A stretch of 64,000 nucleotides of DNA. Origin: CATQHL01 sp965242895 (GTDB lineage: Bacteria; Actinomycetota; Acidimicrobiia; Acidimicrobiales; CATQHL01). Position numbers and translations under genes: made by a program. This document shows, in pieces, positions 7,458-15,444 of the stretch. How positions within the stretch are numbered: position 1 is the stretch's first letter; each line of letters begins with the position of its first letter. The DNA is taken from NCBI GenBank assembly GCA_965242895.1, contig OZ251507.1, positions 2,356,001-2,420,000 on the forward strand, written 5' to 3'. Below the pieces are notes generated by a model. It searched no databases and was not told the origin of the DNA. It saw only the letters and a program-made list of their open reading frames with translations.

Positions 7458-9686
7458 GTGAAGCGCCGACGTCTGGGGGAGGGCCTGCAGTCGTTGGGGT
7501 TGAGGAACGTCTGGGACTTGCTGACCTACTACCCGCGACGGCATATAGACCGCACGCGCGAGGCTACGATCGCCGAGTTGTCCCCGGGGGAGGAAGGCAC
7601 GCTTCTGGTGGAGGTTACGAAGGTTCACCTGGTGCCCCCGAAGCGGAAAGGCCGTCTGAGAGTGGAGGTCGTGGTGAAGGACGGAGAAGGCACGCACATG
7701 CTGTGCGTCTTCTTCAACCAGTCCTGGCGGGAGCGTCAACTGAAGCCGGGAATGGAACTGACCATCTTCGGGAAGATGGCTCTCTACTCTCGACGCAGGC
7801 AAATGGTGAACCCCGTCGTCGACCTTCTGGGCGACCGCACCCTGCGGATCATCCCCGTCTACCCGCAGTCGGAGAAGGCGGGCGTGTCTTCCTGGGACGT
7901 CGGCGTGGCGGTTGCCGAGGCGCTGCGCCGCTGCGACCCGCGGGGGATCGCCGACCCCGTGGATGGCCGGACGCTTCGGCGGTACGGCCTTTGCAGCCGG
8001 GAAGAGGCGTTTAGCTTCTATCACGTTCCTGAGGATTTCAGGGAAATACAGGCAGGGCGCAGGCGTTTGGTCTTCGACGAGTTGCTGAGAATGCAGCTCT
8101 TCCTGGCTCAGCGCAGGCAGGAGTACAGCTCTGGTAGGGGCGTTCGTCACCGCTTCGAGAGGGAGGTTCTGGAGCGCTTCTGGGAGGGTCTTCCTTTTGC
8201 GCTGACCGGTGCTCAGAGTCGCGCTATCGAGGAGATTCTCAGCGACATGAGAGCGGAGGCGCCCATGCAGCGCCTGCTGCACGGGGAAGTGGGGTCAGGC
8301 AAGACGGTCGTGGCTCTCAGCGCCATGCTGGCGGCTGTGCACGGGGGGCGGCAGGCCGCGCTCATGTCGCCCACTGAGGTGCTTGCAGAGCAGCACTTCG
8401 CCAACCTCACGCGGCTGCTGGGAGACGGGGCGGGCGCTTCGGAGGAGATGGGGCGTTGGGTGATGCGGACAGGCGGCGGCGCCGCCGCCGGCGGCGGTGG
8501 CGGGACAGGCAGCGGCAACGGTGGCAGCAGCAACGGCGGCGGCGGCGGCTGCGGCAGCGCAGGCGGCGGCGGCAAGGAGGGAAAGGAGGGCAAGGTGTTC
8601 TTGGAATTGTTGACCGGTCGGAGCCGCCCGATCGACCGACGAGAGACGCTCGCCGGTCTGGCTTCCGGTGAGGTGGGCATGGTGGTAGGCACCCACGCTC
8701 TCATCTCCGAAGGAATCGAGTTCGGCGCTCTCGGACTTGCAGTGATCGACGAGCAGCACCGCTTCGGGGTGGAGCAGAGGGCGTCGCTGCGCGCCAAGGG
8801 CGCCTCGGGCGCCACTCCCGACGTGCTGGTGATGACCGCAACGCCCATCCCTCGCACGGCGGCCTTGACGGTCTACGGCGACTTGGACGTCTCCAAGCTC
8901 GACGAGATGCCGACGGGTAGGGCGGGCGTGCGAACCGAGGCGGTGCCGTCGCTGCTCGAGGCGGGGAGGGTCTGGAAGCGTCTGAAGTCGGAGGTCGCTG
9001 CCGGACGCCAGGCTTACGTAGTGTGTCCGGTCATAGATTTCTCGGAGCAGTTGGAGACCGCTGCGGCCACGAGGGTCCGCTCCGAACTGGAAAAGGGTGA
9101 GCTCTCCGGTTTGAGGCTGGGGCTGCTGCACGGTCGCGTGCCGGTCGCCCAGCGGGAGCGGGTGATGGAAGGCTTCCGTGAGGGGAGGATCGACGTGATG
9201 GTGGCTACGACCATGATCGAAGTGGGGGTGGACGTCCCCAACGCCTCGGTGATGGTGATTCTCGGCGCCGAGCGTTTCGGCATCGCCCAGCTCCACCAAC
9301 TGCGGGGGCGTGTAGGACGCGGCAGCCATCTGGGTTGGTGTTTTCTGGTGGGGGGAGATCCGACGGGGACTTTGGACCTGGGCATGGATGACTACGAGAC
9401 TGCTGCGGAGAATCCCCGCATCAGGGCTCTGGTGGAGACCACGGACGGGTTCGAGCTGGCCGAGACCGACCTGGAGATACGCGGCGAGGGGACGCTCATG
9501 GCCAAGCACCAGACGGGACGGAGTGATCTGAAACTGGCTTCTCTGAGGCGGGACAAGGATTGGGTTGACAGAGCCAGAGAGGAGGCCCGGAGGCTCGTAG
9601 AGGGCGGACTGCTGACGCCCGAGTTGAGTGACGAACTGGCTGTCTGCGCGGCGGAGGTCGACGCCGAATTCTTGGAGAAGACCTAA
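7458..9686 (+). CDS. recG: ATP-dependent DNA helicase RecG
   Basis: A 742-residue branch-migration helicase acting on stalled forks. It has an N-terminal wedge OB domain (LLTYYPRRHIDRT onward), then helicase motif I GEVGSGKTVVA, motif II DEQH, TATPIPRT, and the C-terminal GRVGRG. A Gly/Ala/Ser-rich insert of about 45 residues (residues 336-380, encoded by GGC-rich repeats at 8460-8585) sits between SPTEVLAEQH and ELLTGR, where homologues have a short loop. The first recognisable start is GTG 7458. However, the same-frame codons upstream, back to the fakA-like stop, read like a RecG N-terminus (LTELPLWRLKS), so a non-standard upstream start is possible. Confidence 0.95.
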   Translation: MKRRRLGEGLQSLGLRNVWDLLTYYPRRHIDRTREATIAELSPGEEGTLLVEVTKVHLVPPKRKGRLRVEVVVKDGEGTHMLCVFFNQSWRERQLKPGMELTIFGKMALYSRRRQMVNPVVDLLGDRTLRIIPVYPQSEKAGVSSWDVGVAVAEALRRCDPRGIADPVDGRTLRRYGLCSREEAFSFYHVPEDFREIQAGRRRLVFDELLRMQLFLAQRRQEYSSGRGVRHRFEREVLERFWEGLPFALTGAQSRAIEEILSDMRAEAPMQRLLHGEVGSGKTVVALSAMLAAVHGGRQAALMSPTEVLAEQHFANLTRLLGDGAGASEEMGRWVMRTGGGAAAGGGGGTGSGNGGSSNGGGGGCGSAGGGGKEGKEGKVFLELLTGRSRPIDRRETLAGLASGEVGMVVGTHALISEGIEFGALGLAVIDEQHRFGVEQRASLRAKGASGATPDVLVMTATPIPRTAALTVYGDLDVSKLDEMPTGRAGVRTEAVPSLLEAGRVWKRLKSEVAAGRQAYVVCPVIDFSEQLETAAATRVRSELEKGELSGLRLGLLHGRVPVAQRERVMEGFREGRIDVMVATTMIEVGVDVPNASVMVILGAERFGIAQLHQLRGRVGRGSHLGWCFLVGGDPTGTLDLGMDDYETAAENPRIRALVETTDGFELAETDLEIRGEGTLMAKHQTGRSDLKLASLRRDKDWVDRAREEARRLVEGGLLTPELSDELAVCAAEVDAEFLEKT

Positions 9687-9724
9687 GGGGCAGAGCGAAG
9701 GCGGAGAAAGAAACGAGGGAGAGA

Positions 9725-10372
9725 ATGAACGATTTGAAGGACAGCGAACTGGCTCGCCTAGGTGAGATTCGGCGCGTAGGAACGGAGCGCTGCGAAGAGA
9801 TGAGCCTAACGCTTGCGGCAGCGTTCGCCGAGGATCCTTTCACCATTTGGTTCTTCGGCAGCCAGCCGCCCGAGAGCGAAGATGCGGAGGAGTGGTGGAG
9901 TTTCCTCTTGAACAACTCGCCGGAGGGCAGCGAATTCCACGTGAGCGGCGATCTGTCTGGGGTGGCCGTCTGGCATCCTCCCGGGCGCAGCGCCGCCGAA
10001 GCGGACACCTCCAAGGAGTTCAAGAAGCTGATCGAGAGGCTGATGGGGGAGCGGGCGCCTCGGATACTGAACGTCTTCAGAGCCATTTCAAGCCGCAAAC
10101 CCGACAAGGATCACTGGCATCTGGCCGTGCTGGGGGTCGCCCCAGGGCGGCGGAATGAGGGGATGGGGGCGAGGCTGGTGGCGCCGATGCTGGCCCGCTG
10201 CGACCGGAAGGGAGTTCCCGCCTACCTGGAGTCGAGCAATCCGCGCAACGTAGGGTTCTACGAGCGGCAGGGTTTCGGTTCCGCAGGGAAGCTGATCTAC
10301 GACAAGGATTCGCCTCCCCTCACGCTCATGTGGAGAGAGCCCCGAACAGCGGAGCCCGGAGCGGTGGAATAG
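9725..10372 (+). CDS. GNAT-family N-acetyltransferase
   Basis: A 215-residue GNAT acetyltransferase. The acetyl-CoA-binding strand-loop appears as HLAVLGVAPGRRNEGMGARLVAP, followed by AYLESSNPRNVGFYERQGF, the usual motif A/B order. The acceptor substrate cannot be told from sequence. A GAGGGAGAG ribosome site precedes the ATG. It lies between recG and rsmD. The last codons and the stop fall in a degenerate 15-17-bp repeat. Confidence 0.85.
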   Translation: MNDLKDSELARLGEIRRVGTERCEEMSLTLAAAFAEDPFTIWFFGSQPPESEDAEEWWSFLLNNSPEGSEFHVSGDLSGVAVWHPPGRSAAEADTSKEFKKLIERLMGERAPRILNVFRAISSRKPDKDHWHLAVLGVAPGRRNEGMGARLVAPMLARCDRKGVPAYLESSNPRNVGFYERQGFGSAGKLIYDKDSPPLTLMWREPRTAEPGAVE

Positions 10373-10437
10373 GCGGAGCGGCGGAATCTGGAGCGGCGGA
10401 ATAGGCGGAGCGGCGGAACTCGGAGCGGCGGAATAGG
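10357..10437 (+). repeat. 15-17-bp tandem repeat across the GNAT stop codon
   Basis: About five units of CGGAGCGGYGGAATAGG (15-17 bp each) run from the last five codons of the acetyltransferase gene to just before rsmD. The TAG stop at 10370-10372 belongs to the first unit. Confidence 0.8.
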
Positions 10438-10442
10438 ACGGA

Positions 10443-11105
10443 ATGACGAGGATCATTGCAGGTTCGGCCAAGGGCCGCAGGCTGAGAGTGCCGCGGGGGG
10501 CGCTCGTCCGTCCGACCACCGACCGAATGAGAGAATCCGTGTTCTCCGCTATCTCAAGCAGGATGCGGTTGGAGGGCGCCAGGGTGCTAGACGCCTTCGC
10601 CGGCAGCGGCGCTCTGGGTTTGGAGGCGCTCTCGCGCGGCGCCGAAAGCGCCACGTTCGTGGAGTGCAGAGGTCGTGTGCTCGAGGTGCTGAGGGCCAAC
10701 GTTGCGTCGCTGGGCTTCGAGGATCGTGCGGAGTTGGTGCGCGCCGACGTGCTGGTTTGGCTTAAAGGGCTTAGACACCTAGGCGGCACCGATAGCGGGC
10801 AAAAGTCGGAGATGAGAGATGCAGGCGTTTACGATGTGGCATTCTGCGATCCGCCCTACGACTTCGACTCCTGGGAAAGACTGCTGCAGCTTTTACCCGC
10901 CCGTTTGCTGGTAGCCGAATCCGACAGGCCGGTGGCAGGCGCGGCAGGCAGGGCAGGCGGGGAAGGCGAAGCAGCCTGGAGAGTGCTCTATGAAAAGCGA
11001 CTCGGCGCTACCGTTACCCAATTGGCAGTTCGCAACTCGGATTCCCCCGAAACTCAGGTTCCCCCGAGGCTCGGATTCTCCCAGAAGCTGACCAAGCGAA
11101 GGTAG
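10443..11105 (+). CDS. rsmD: 16S rRNA (guanine966-N2)-methyltransferase RsmD
   Basis: A 220-residue SAM-dependent methyltransferase of 30S assembly. The start MTRIIAGSAKGRRLRVPRG, then RPTTDRMRESVFS, the SAM loop VLDAFAGSGALGLEALSRGA and the catalytic DPPYD are diagnostic. Two short low-complexity additions are present: LGGTDSGQKSEMRDAG before DPPYD, and AGAAGRAGGEGEA near residue 170. The location directly upstream of coaD is the usual actinobacterial order. Confidence 0.94.
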   Translation: MTRIIAGSAKGRRLRVPRGALVRPTTDRMRESVFSAISSRMRLEGARVLDAFAGSGALGLEALSRGAESATFVECRGRVLEVLRANVASLGFEDRAELVRADVLVWLKGLRHLGGTDSGQKSEMRDAGVYDVAFCDPPYDFDSWERLLQLLPARLLVAESDRPVAGAAGRAGGEGEAAWRVLYEKRLGATVTQLAVRNSDSPETQVPPRLGFSQKLTKRR

Positions 11106-11112
11106 TCAGAGC

Positions 11113-11595
11113 ATGATCAGAGTCCTCTATCCAGGGTCTTTCGACCCGGTGCACAACGGCCACGTGGAGGTGGCCGAACTCGCTTGCCAGCTCTTTGACG
11201 AGGTGGTCGTGGCGGCCATGCGCAATCCCGAGAAGGGCGAGCCGTTGTTCTCTGCCGAAGAGCGGGAAGCTATGTTGGGGGAATCCTTCTCTCACCTCTC
11301 CAACCTCCGCGTCACGATGTTTGCCGAACTGGTTGTCACCTTGGCGAAACGCGAACAGGCTAATTTCATAGTGAAAGGCCTAAGGGCTGTCAGCGATTTC
11401 GAAAGCGAGCTGCAGATGGCTCAGACAAACAAAGCCCTAGCTGGGGTCGACACGGTGTTCTTACCTTCAACGTCGTCGAGTTCCTTCATAGCGTCCAAGT
11501 TCATCCGCCAGATCGCCCGTCTGGGCGGCGACGTTACGAGCATGGTCCCCCCTCCCGTGGCTCGAGCGCTCGAGCGGCGCTGGAAGTCGTCATGA
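11113..11595 (+). CDS. coaD: Phosphopantetheine adenylyltransferase
   Basis: A 160-residue enzyme that joins ATP and 4'-phosphopantetheine in coenzyme A synthesis. GSFDPVHNGH is the nucleotidyltransferase HxGH site; FIVKGLRAVSDFESELQMAQ and the SSSFIASKFIRQIA helix complete the CoaD pattern. It begins 7 nt after rsmD. Its TGA stop overlaps the next ATG (ATGA at 11592), implying translational coupling. Confidence 0.97.
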   Translation: MIRVLYPGSFDPVHNGHVEVAELACQLFDEVVVAAMRNPEKGEPLFSAEEREAMLGESFSHLSNLRVTMFAELVVTLAKREQANFIVKGLRAVSDFESELQMAQTNKALAGVDTVFLPSTSSSSFIASKFIRQIARLGGDVTSMVPPPVARALERRWKSS

Positions 11596-12260
11596 GCGTC
11601 GTCGGGCAGTCGGGCGAACTCGGGGAGGAGCAGGAGTACTACGGGGATGATCCTCGGCAGGAATCTCCTGAGGGGATCGGCTCCGAGCCGATCGGGGGCG
11701 GATCGTCCGGCGGGGAAACGCCAGGCTCGATCGCTGACGTGGAGAAGATCCTGGCGGATCTTTACGTCTACATAAGCGGGGCAAGGGTGGCTTCCATGTC
11801 TTCTGCCCTGCGAATAGACAGGGAATATGTTCTCGGTCTGATCCAAAACGCTCGCACCTTGCTTCCGGTGGCGCTGCGGAGCGCTCGCTGGCTCATCAAA
11901 GAGCGGGAGGAATACCTGGCCAGGGCTCAGCGTGACGCCGACGCTGTGATTGAGCAGGCTTCGGCGGAGGCTGCCCGCATGGTTGACCGCACTCAGGTCG
12001 TCCTGCAGGCGAAGCGCCGTTCCCAGGAAATTCTGGACGACGCTGCGGGTGCTGTCAGGAAGCAGCGGCACGAGGCGGACGACTACTGCGATCGGCTGTT
12101 TGAGCGCTGCGAGGACGTGACTAGGAGGGCGTTGGAGGGGCTGGTCGAGAGCAGGAGGCTGCTCCAGGGAGAGACGGAGCGAACCCTTCAAGACGATGCC
12201 GGTGAGGATTCCGAAGCCGATGTCAAGACTCAAGGCTTCTTCGACCAGGATCAGTCATAA
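11592..12260 (+). CDS. SepIVA-like (DivIVA-type) cell-division coiled-coil protein
   Basis: A 222-residue protein with an acidic disordered N-terminus (1-45) and a long helical, coiled-coil central region (about 50-200) rich in Glu, Arg and Ala. Synteny is the main argument: the gene between coaD and DUF177/rpmF in actinobacteria is the DivIVA-like septation factor SepIVA (Rv2927c in M. tuberculosis). It would act at the membrane during division and elongation. Direct sequence similarity could not be tested here. Confidence 0.65.
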   Translation: MSVVGQSGELGEEQEYYGDDPRQESPEGIGSEPIGGGSSGGETPGSIADVEKILADLYVYISGARVASMSSALRIDREYVLGLIQNARTLLPVALRSARWLIKEREEYLARAQRDADAVIEQASAEAARMVDRTQVVLQAKRRSQEILDDAAGAVRKQRHEADDYCDRLFERCEDVTRRALEGLVESRRLLQGETERTLQDDAGEDSEADVKTQGFFDQDQS

Positions 12261-12265
12261 GCCAA

Positions 12266-12814
12266 GTGGCGGTTGAGCAGCAGAGCCCGCTCGTTCAGGC
12301 TGTCGGCGACCTCCTGTCGTCGCCAGGGCGTCGTCGTCGGTTGAGCGGGGTTCATGAGTTGGATGGTCTGACAGCCGGGGAGCTCCATCTTGAGGGCGGC
12401 GGAGTCGATCTGGATTTGAGCCTGGAGTGTCGCGCTGGCCGGATCGTCGTGTCGGGCGGGTTGCGAGCGAGGTGGGTTCTGATCTGCAGGCGGTGTCTTG
12501 GTCCTGTGTTTCACCGAGTTGAGGTGAGACTGCTGGAAACCTTCGAAGAGGCGCCCGAGGAGGGAGAGACGTTCTTGCTGAAGGTCGACAGGATCGACCT
12601 TTTGCCGATGCTTCGCCAGGCGGTCTTGTTGGAGTTGCCGCTGGCGCCTCTCTGCGATGAGTCCTGCTCGGGGCCTGCGGGCGGGGCGTTCTGGGGGGGC
12701 GTTCAGGGAGATACGCCCGACGGAGCCGGAGAGGTGGAAAGGGACGAGCGCTGGGCCGCTCTGGACGCTTTGGCTGTCGATTCCCCCTCGACCGCCCCTT
12801 CGACCGCCTGTTAG
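12266..12814 (+). CDS. DUF177/YceD family protein
   Basis: A 182-residue YceD-family protein, usually cotranscribed with rpmF as seen here and linked to 23S rRNA accumulation. The first metal-like pair ICRRC is present, and LCDESC follows. The C-terminal CGxNxN segment of typical members is replaced by a Gly-rich stretch (GPAGGAFWGG). The GTG start lies 5 nt after the preceding gene's TAA. Confidence 0.85.
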   Translation: MAVEQQSPLVQAVGDLLSSPGRRRRLSGVHELDGLTAGELHLEGGGVDLDLSLECRAGRIVVSGGLRARWVLICRRCLGPVFHRVEVRLLETFEEAPEEGETFLLKVDRIDLLPMLRQAVLLELPLAPLCDESCSGPAGGAFWGGVQGDTPDGAGEVERDERWAALDALAVDSPSTAPSTAC

Positions 12815-12921
12815 GGGTTAAGGGGCTCTCCGGGCTCTCCGGACAGAGAATTGTGGGCTGGAAGAAGAGCACCGGAGCGACGCGTAGGAGACTTGTCCGC
12901 CCCAATTCACTTCTCAGGCGT

Positions 12922-12927
12922 TAGCGT
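12922..12927 (+). promoter_or_regulatory. -10 box TAGCGT before rpmF
   Basis: TAGCGT ends 6 nt before the GTG of rpmF at 12934, and no Shine-Dalgarno sequence is present. This suggests an extra leaderless promoter inside the operon. Confidence 0.4.
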
Positions 12928-12933
12928 CATGGT

Positions 12934-13113
12934 GTGGCCGTTCCTAAGAAGAAGACCTCCAAGTCCAAGACGAGAAGCAGGCGCGCTTCGGCCTGGGCGC
13001 ACAAGCCTGCGGCGCGTTCGACCTGCCCGCGCTGCGGCGTCGTCAAGCTTCCGCACAGGGTTTGCGGAGATTGCGGCTGGTACAAGGAACGCCAGGCCGC
13101 GGAGCTGGACTAG
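12934..13113 (+). CDS. rpmF: 50S ribosomal protein L32
   Basis: A 59-residue protein. Translation from GTG 12934 gives MAVPKKKTSKSKTRSRRASA, continuing to CPRC and CGDC and ending with the TAG at 13113. The two CxxC pairs make this the zinc-binding form of L32. A longer open frame from 12851 in another phase is a shadow. The gene lies between DUF177 and plsX, the standard order linking ribosome and lipid synthesis. Confidence 0.95.
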   Translation: MAVPKKKTSKSKTRSRRASAWAHKPAARSTCPRCGVVKLPHRVCGDCGWYKERQAAELD

Positions 13114-13149
13114 AACGGCGAAGCCGACCGAAAACATTCGAGGGGGAAT

Positions 13150-14163
13150 GTGTTAAGTCCAGACCGGTCCCCGATGGATGGACTTCCCGTTGTGGTGGAC
13201 GCCATGGGGGGCGACGACGCTCCCGATTCGATTGTGGAGGGGGCCAGGCTGGCTGTTGAAGCCGGACGCAGCGTGCTGCTGGCGGGGCCTCCGGAGATTC
13301 TGGCATCCAGCGGGCTGGAAGTCCTGCCGGCCAGTGAGGTGATCTCCATGGACGCCGAGCCCGGCTTCAGCGTGCGCCAGAAAAAGGACTCTTCGCTTAT
13401 CAGGGCGGCCGAAGCCGTGCGCGACGGACGCGCCTGCGCCCTCCTTTCTGCGGGCAACACCGGCGCCGTGATGGCCAGCGCCCTCCTTCGCATGGGGAGG
13501 ATCAAGAAGGTGGCCCGTCCTGCCGTGGCGGTGCTCTTTCCGGTGCCTGGGCGCGCTTCGCCGACCGTGGTGCTCGACTGCGGCGCCAACACCGAATGCA
13601 CGGCGGCTTGGCTGCTTCAGTTCGCCCGGATGGGGGCTGTGTATTCCCGGGTCGGTTTTGGCGTGAGCGAGCCGCGGGTGGCCCTGCTCTCCATCGGCGA
13701 AGAGGCGGGCAAGGGGACGGGGGTGGTCAAGGAGACCTACGAACTGATGGCAGCCGAAGACTGGAGAACCTGCGGCGGAGCACGCTTTGCGGGCAACGTG
13801 GAAGGCCGCGATCTGCTCTTGGACGGAGCCGACGTGATCGTGACGGACGGTTTCACGGGGAACGTGATGCTCAAGACCGCCGAGGGCGTTGCAGGGGTGA
13901 TAAAAGAACAGATACTGGCGGCTGCGGAGAGTTCGGAGGATGCCCGAGCCGGCGCCAAACTGCTTTTTCCGGCCTTGGTCGATTTCTACAGGATGTTCGA
14001 CCCGGACAACACGGGCGGCGCTGTATTGCTGGGGATAAAAGGGGTGTGCACCATCTCGCACGGCGCTTCGAGCCCTCGCGCCATAGCAAGCGCAATCGGC
14101 GTAGCCCACGATCTGGCCAGGGCGGGGATAGTCGAGCAACTCGCTTCCGCTGTAGCGGGGTAG
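13150..14163 (+). CDS. plsX: Phosphate acyltransferase PlsX
   Basis: A 337-residue enzyme that makes acyl-phosphate from acyl-ACP for phospholipid synthesis. The start VVVDAMGGDDAPDSIVEGA, the middle SAGNTGAVMASALLRMGRI, DCGANTECTAAWLLQFA, and VTDGFTGNVMLKTAEG are diagnostic. GTG 13150 has AGGGGG 4-5 nt upstream; ATG 13174 is the alternative and would remove eight residues. acpP follows. Confidence 0.95.
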   Translation: MLSPDRSPMDGLPVVVDAMGGDDAPDSIVEGARLAVEAGRSVLLAGPPEILASSGLEVLPASEVISMDAEPGFSVRQKKDSSLIRAAEAVRDGRACALLSAGNTGAVMASALLRMGRIKKVARPAVAVLFPVPGRASPTVVLDCGANTECTAAWLLQFARMGAVYSRVGFGVSEPRVALLSIGEEAGKGTGVVKETYELMAAEDWRTCGGARFAGNVEGRDLLLDGADVIVTDGFTGNVMLKTAEGVAGVIKEQILAAAESSEDARAGAKLLFPALVDFYRMFDPDNTGGAVLLGIKGVCTISHGASSPRAIASAIGVAHDLARAGIVEQLASAVAG

Positions 14164-14262
14164 AATCCCTGCCGGTTGGTTCTGCGGATGTCTGGAGCGG
14201 CCGTCTGTCTGCATCCGCTTCGGCGTCAGTCTCGGCGGTTTTTGCCGAAGCGCTCCGTCAAG

Positions 14263-14298
14263 CCAGCCAAAGCCAGTCAGCCAGCCAAAGCCAGTCAA
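14263..14298 (+). repeat. 18-bp tandem direct repeat before acpP
   Basis: CCAGCCAAAGCCAGTCAG occurs at 14263-14280 and again at 14281-14298 with the last base changed. It lies just upstream of the acpP ribosome-binding site and would be in its 5' leader. Confidence 0.85.
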
Positions 14299-14317
14299 GC
14301 CACAGGAGGAAAGGCGA

Positions 14318-14611
14318 GTGCCAGCAGAGACACACGTTTCTCAAACTCCGATGTCGCGCTCGGAAATTCTCGAACTCATAAGAGAGCACCTCGCAGACAT
14401 TTTGGAAATCGACCCGTCGTCGATAGCCGAGGGTCATTCTTTCGTAGACGACCTAGACGCCGATTCTTTAGCCCTGATAGAACTGGTCGAGGTGCTTGAG
14501 GAAGAGTTCGGTGAACGCACGGTGGGCTTTCGCATCAAAGACGAGGACCTGCAGGACCTCCGCACGGTGCGTGACACCGTGGAATACGTAGAGGCGCGAT
14601 TGTCAGAGTGA
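14318..14611 (+). CDS. acpP: Acyl carrier protein
   Basis: A 97-residue acyl carrier protein. Ser50 in DDLDADSLALIELVEVLEEEFG is the phosphopantetheine site (DSL). The GTG start at 14318 has a perfect AGGAGGA 7 nt upstream (14304-14310); an internal ATG at 14351 is also possible. The linker region before helix III is somewhat longer than in E. coli ACP (GERTVGFRIKDEDLQDL). The position between plsX and rnc supports fatty-acid synthesis. The stop overlaps the GTG of rnc (GTGA). Confidence 0.93.
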   Translation: MPAETHVSQTPMSRSEILELIREHLADILEIDPSSIAEGHSFVDDLDADSLALIELVEVLEEEFGERTVGFRIKDEDLQDLRTVRDTVEYVEARLSE

Positions 14612-15345
14612 GCCGATCCGCCGCTGCCGCCCTCTCCGGCAGCATCGGCTATGAGTTCGACGATCTGGAACTGCTGGAACTGGCGCTTCGGCATCGTTCG
14701 TGGGTCTCAGAGCGTGAGCGCCCAGAGGCTCTGGCTTTCCTGTCCAACGAGCGGCTGGAACTGCTGGGGGACGCCGTTCTGGGGTTGGTCGTTTCAGAGC
14801 ACGTCTACAGGCACTACGAGTCCCTGCCGGTCGGACAGCTCGCCAAGCTCAAGGCTTCGGCGATCTCTTCAGATTCCCTGGCCGATTGGGCTCGGCGGAT
14901 CAACTTGGGGGACGCCCTTCAAGTTGGGAGGAGCGAAGAGCGCAGCGGCGGGAGGCTGAAGAAGTCGATCCTGGCCGACGCTGCAGAAGCCTTGATCGCC
15001 TCCGTCTACCTCGACGGAGGTCTGGAAGAGGTTCGCAGGGTGATAATGGACGGACTAGGAGATCGTCTCGCCTTTCTAAGCAAGAACCCGGGCGGGGACG
15101 ACTACAAGACACTGCTGCAGGAAATGGCGGCCCGAGACTTCGGCGCCGAGCCTGTTTACAGGGTGTCCTACTCAGGCCCCGATCACGACAGGGTCTACTT
15201 TGCGAAGGTGCGCGTCCGGAGGCGCGTCCGCGGCGTCGGGGAGGGGGGAAGCAAGAAGCAGGCGGAACAGCAGGCGGCGCGGGCCGCTATCGAAGCCTGG
15301 GAATCTTCTGCGGAATCCCCTGCCGGCAGGAGAGGCTTCCTGTAG
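14608..15345 (+). CDS. rnc: Ribonuclease III
   Basis: A 245-residue double-strand-specific RNase. The signature NERLELLGDAVLGLVVSEH and the second catalytic patch DAAEALIASVYLDGG are intact. A dsRNA-binding domain follows (DYKTLLQEMAARDF to KKQAEQQAARAAIEAW). The GTG start overlaps the acpP stop by 4 nt. Normal length. Confidence 0.96.
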   Translation: MSRSAAAALSGSIGYEFDDLELLELALRHRSWVSERERPEALAFLSNERLELLGDAVLGLVVSEHVYRHYESLPVGQLAKLKASAISSDSLADWARRINLGDALQVGRSEERSGGRLKKSILADAAEALIASVYLDGGLEEVRRVIMDGLGDRLAFLSKNPGGDDYKTLLQEMAARDFGAEPVYRVSYSGPDHDRVYFAKVRVRRRVRGVGEGGSKKQAEQQAARAAIEAWESSAESPAGRRGFL

Positions 15346-15444
15346 GCGGAGTCCTCGAGTCCGGTTGATCTGGGCTGCGGGAATCCGCCGAAGGGACGTC
15401 GCCGTGCGCGACAATATGGTTCTTGGAGAGCGTCGGAGGAGTCG

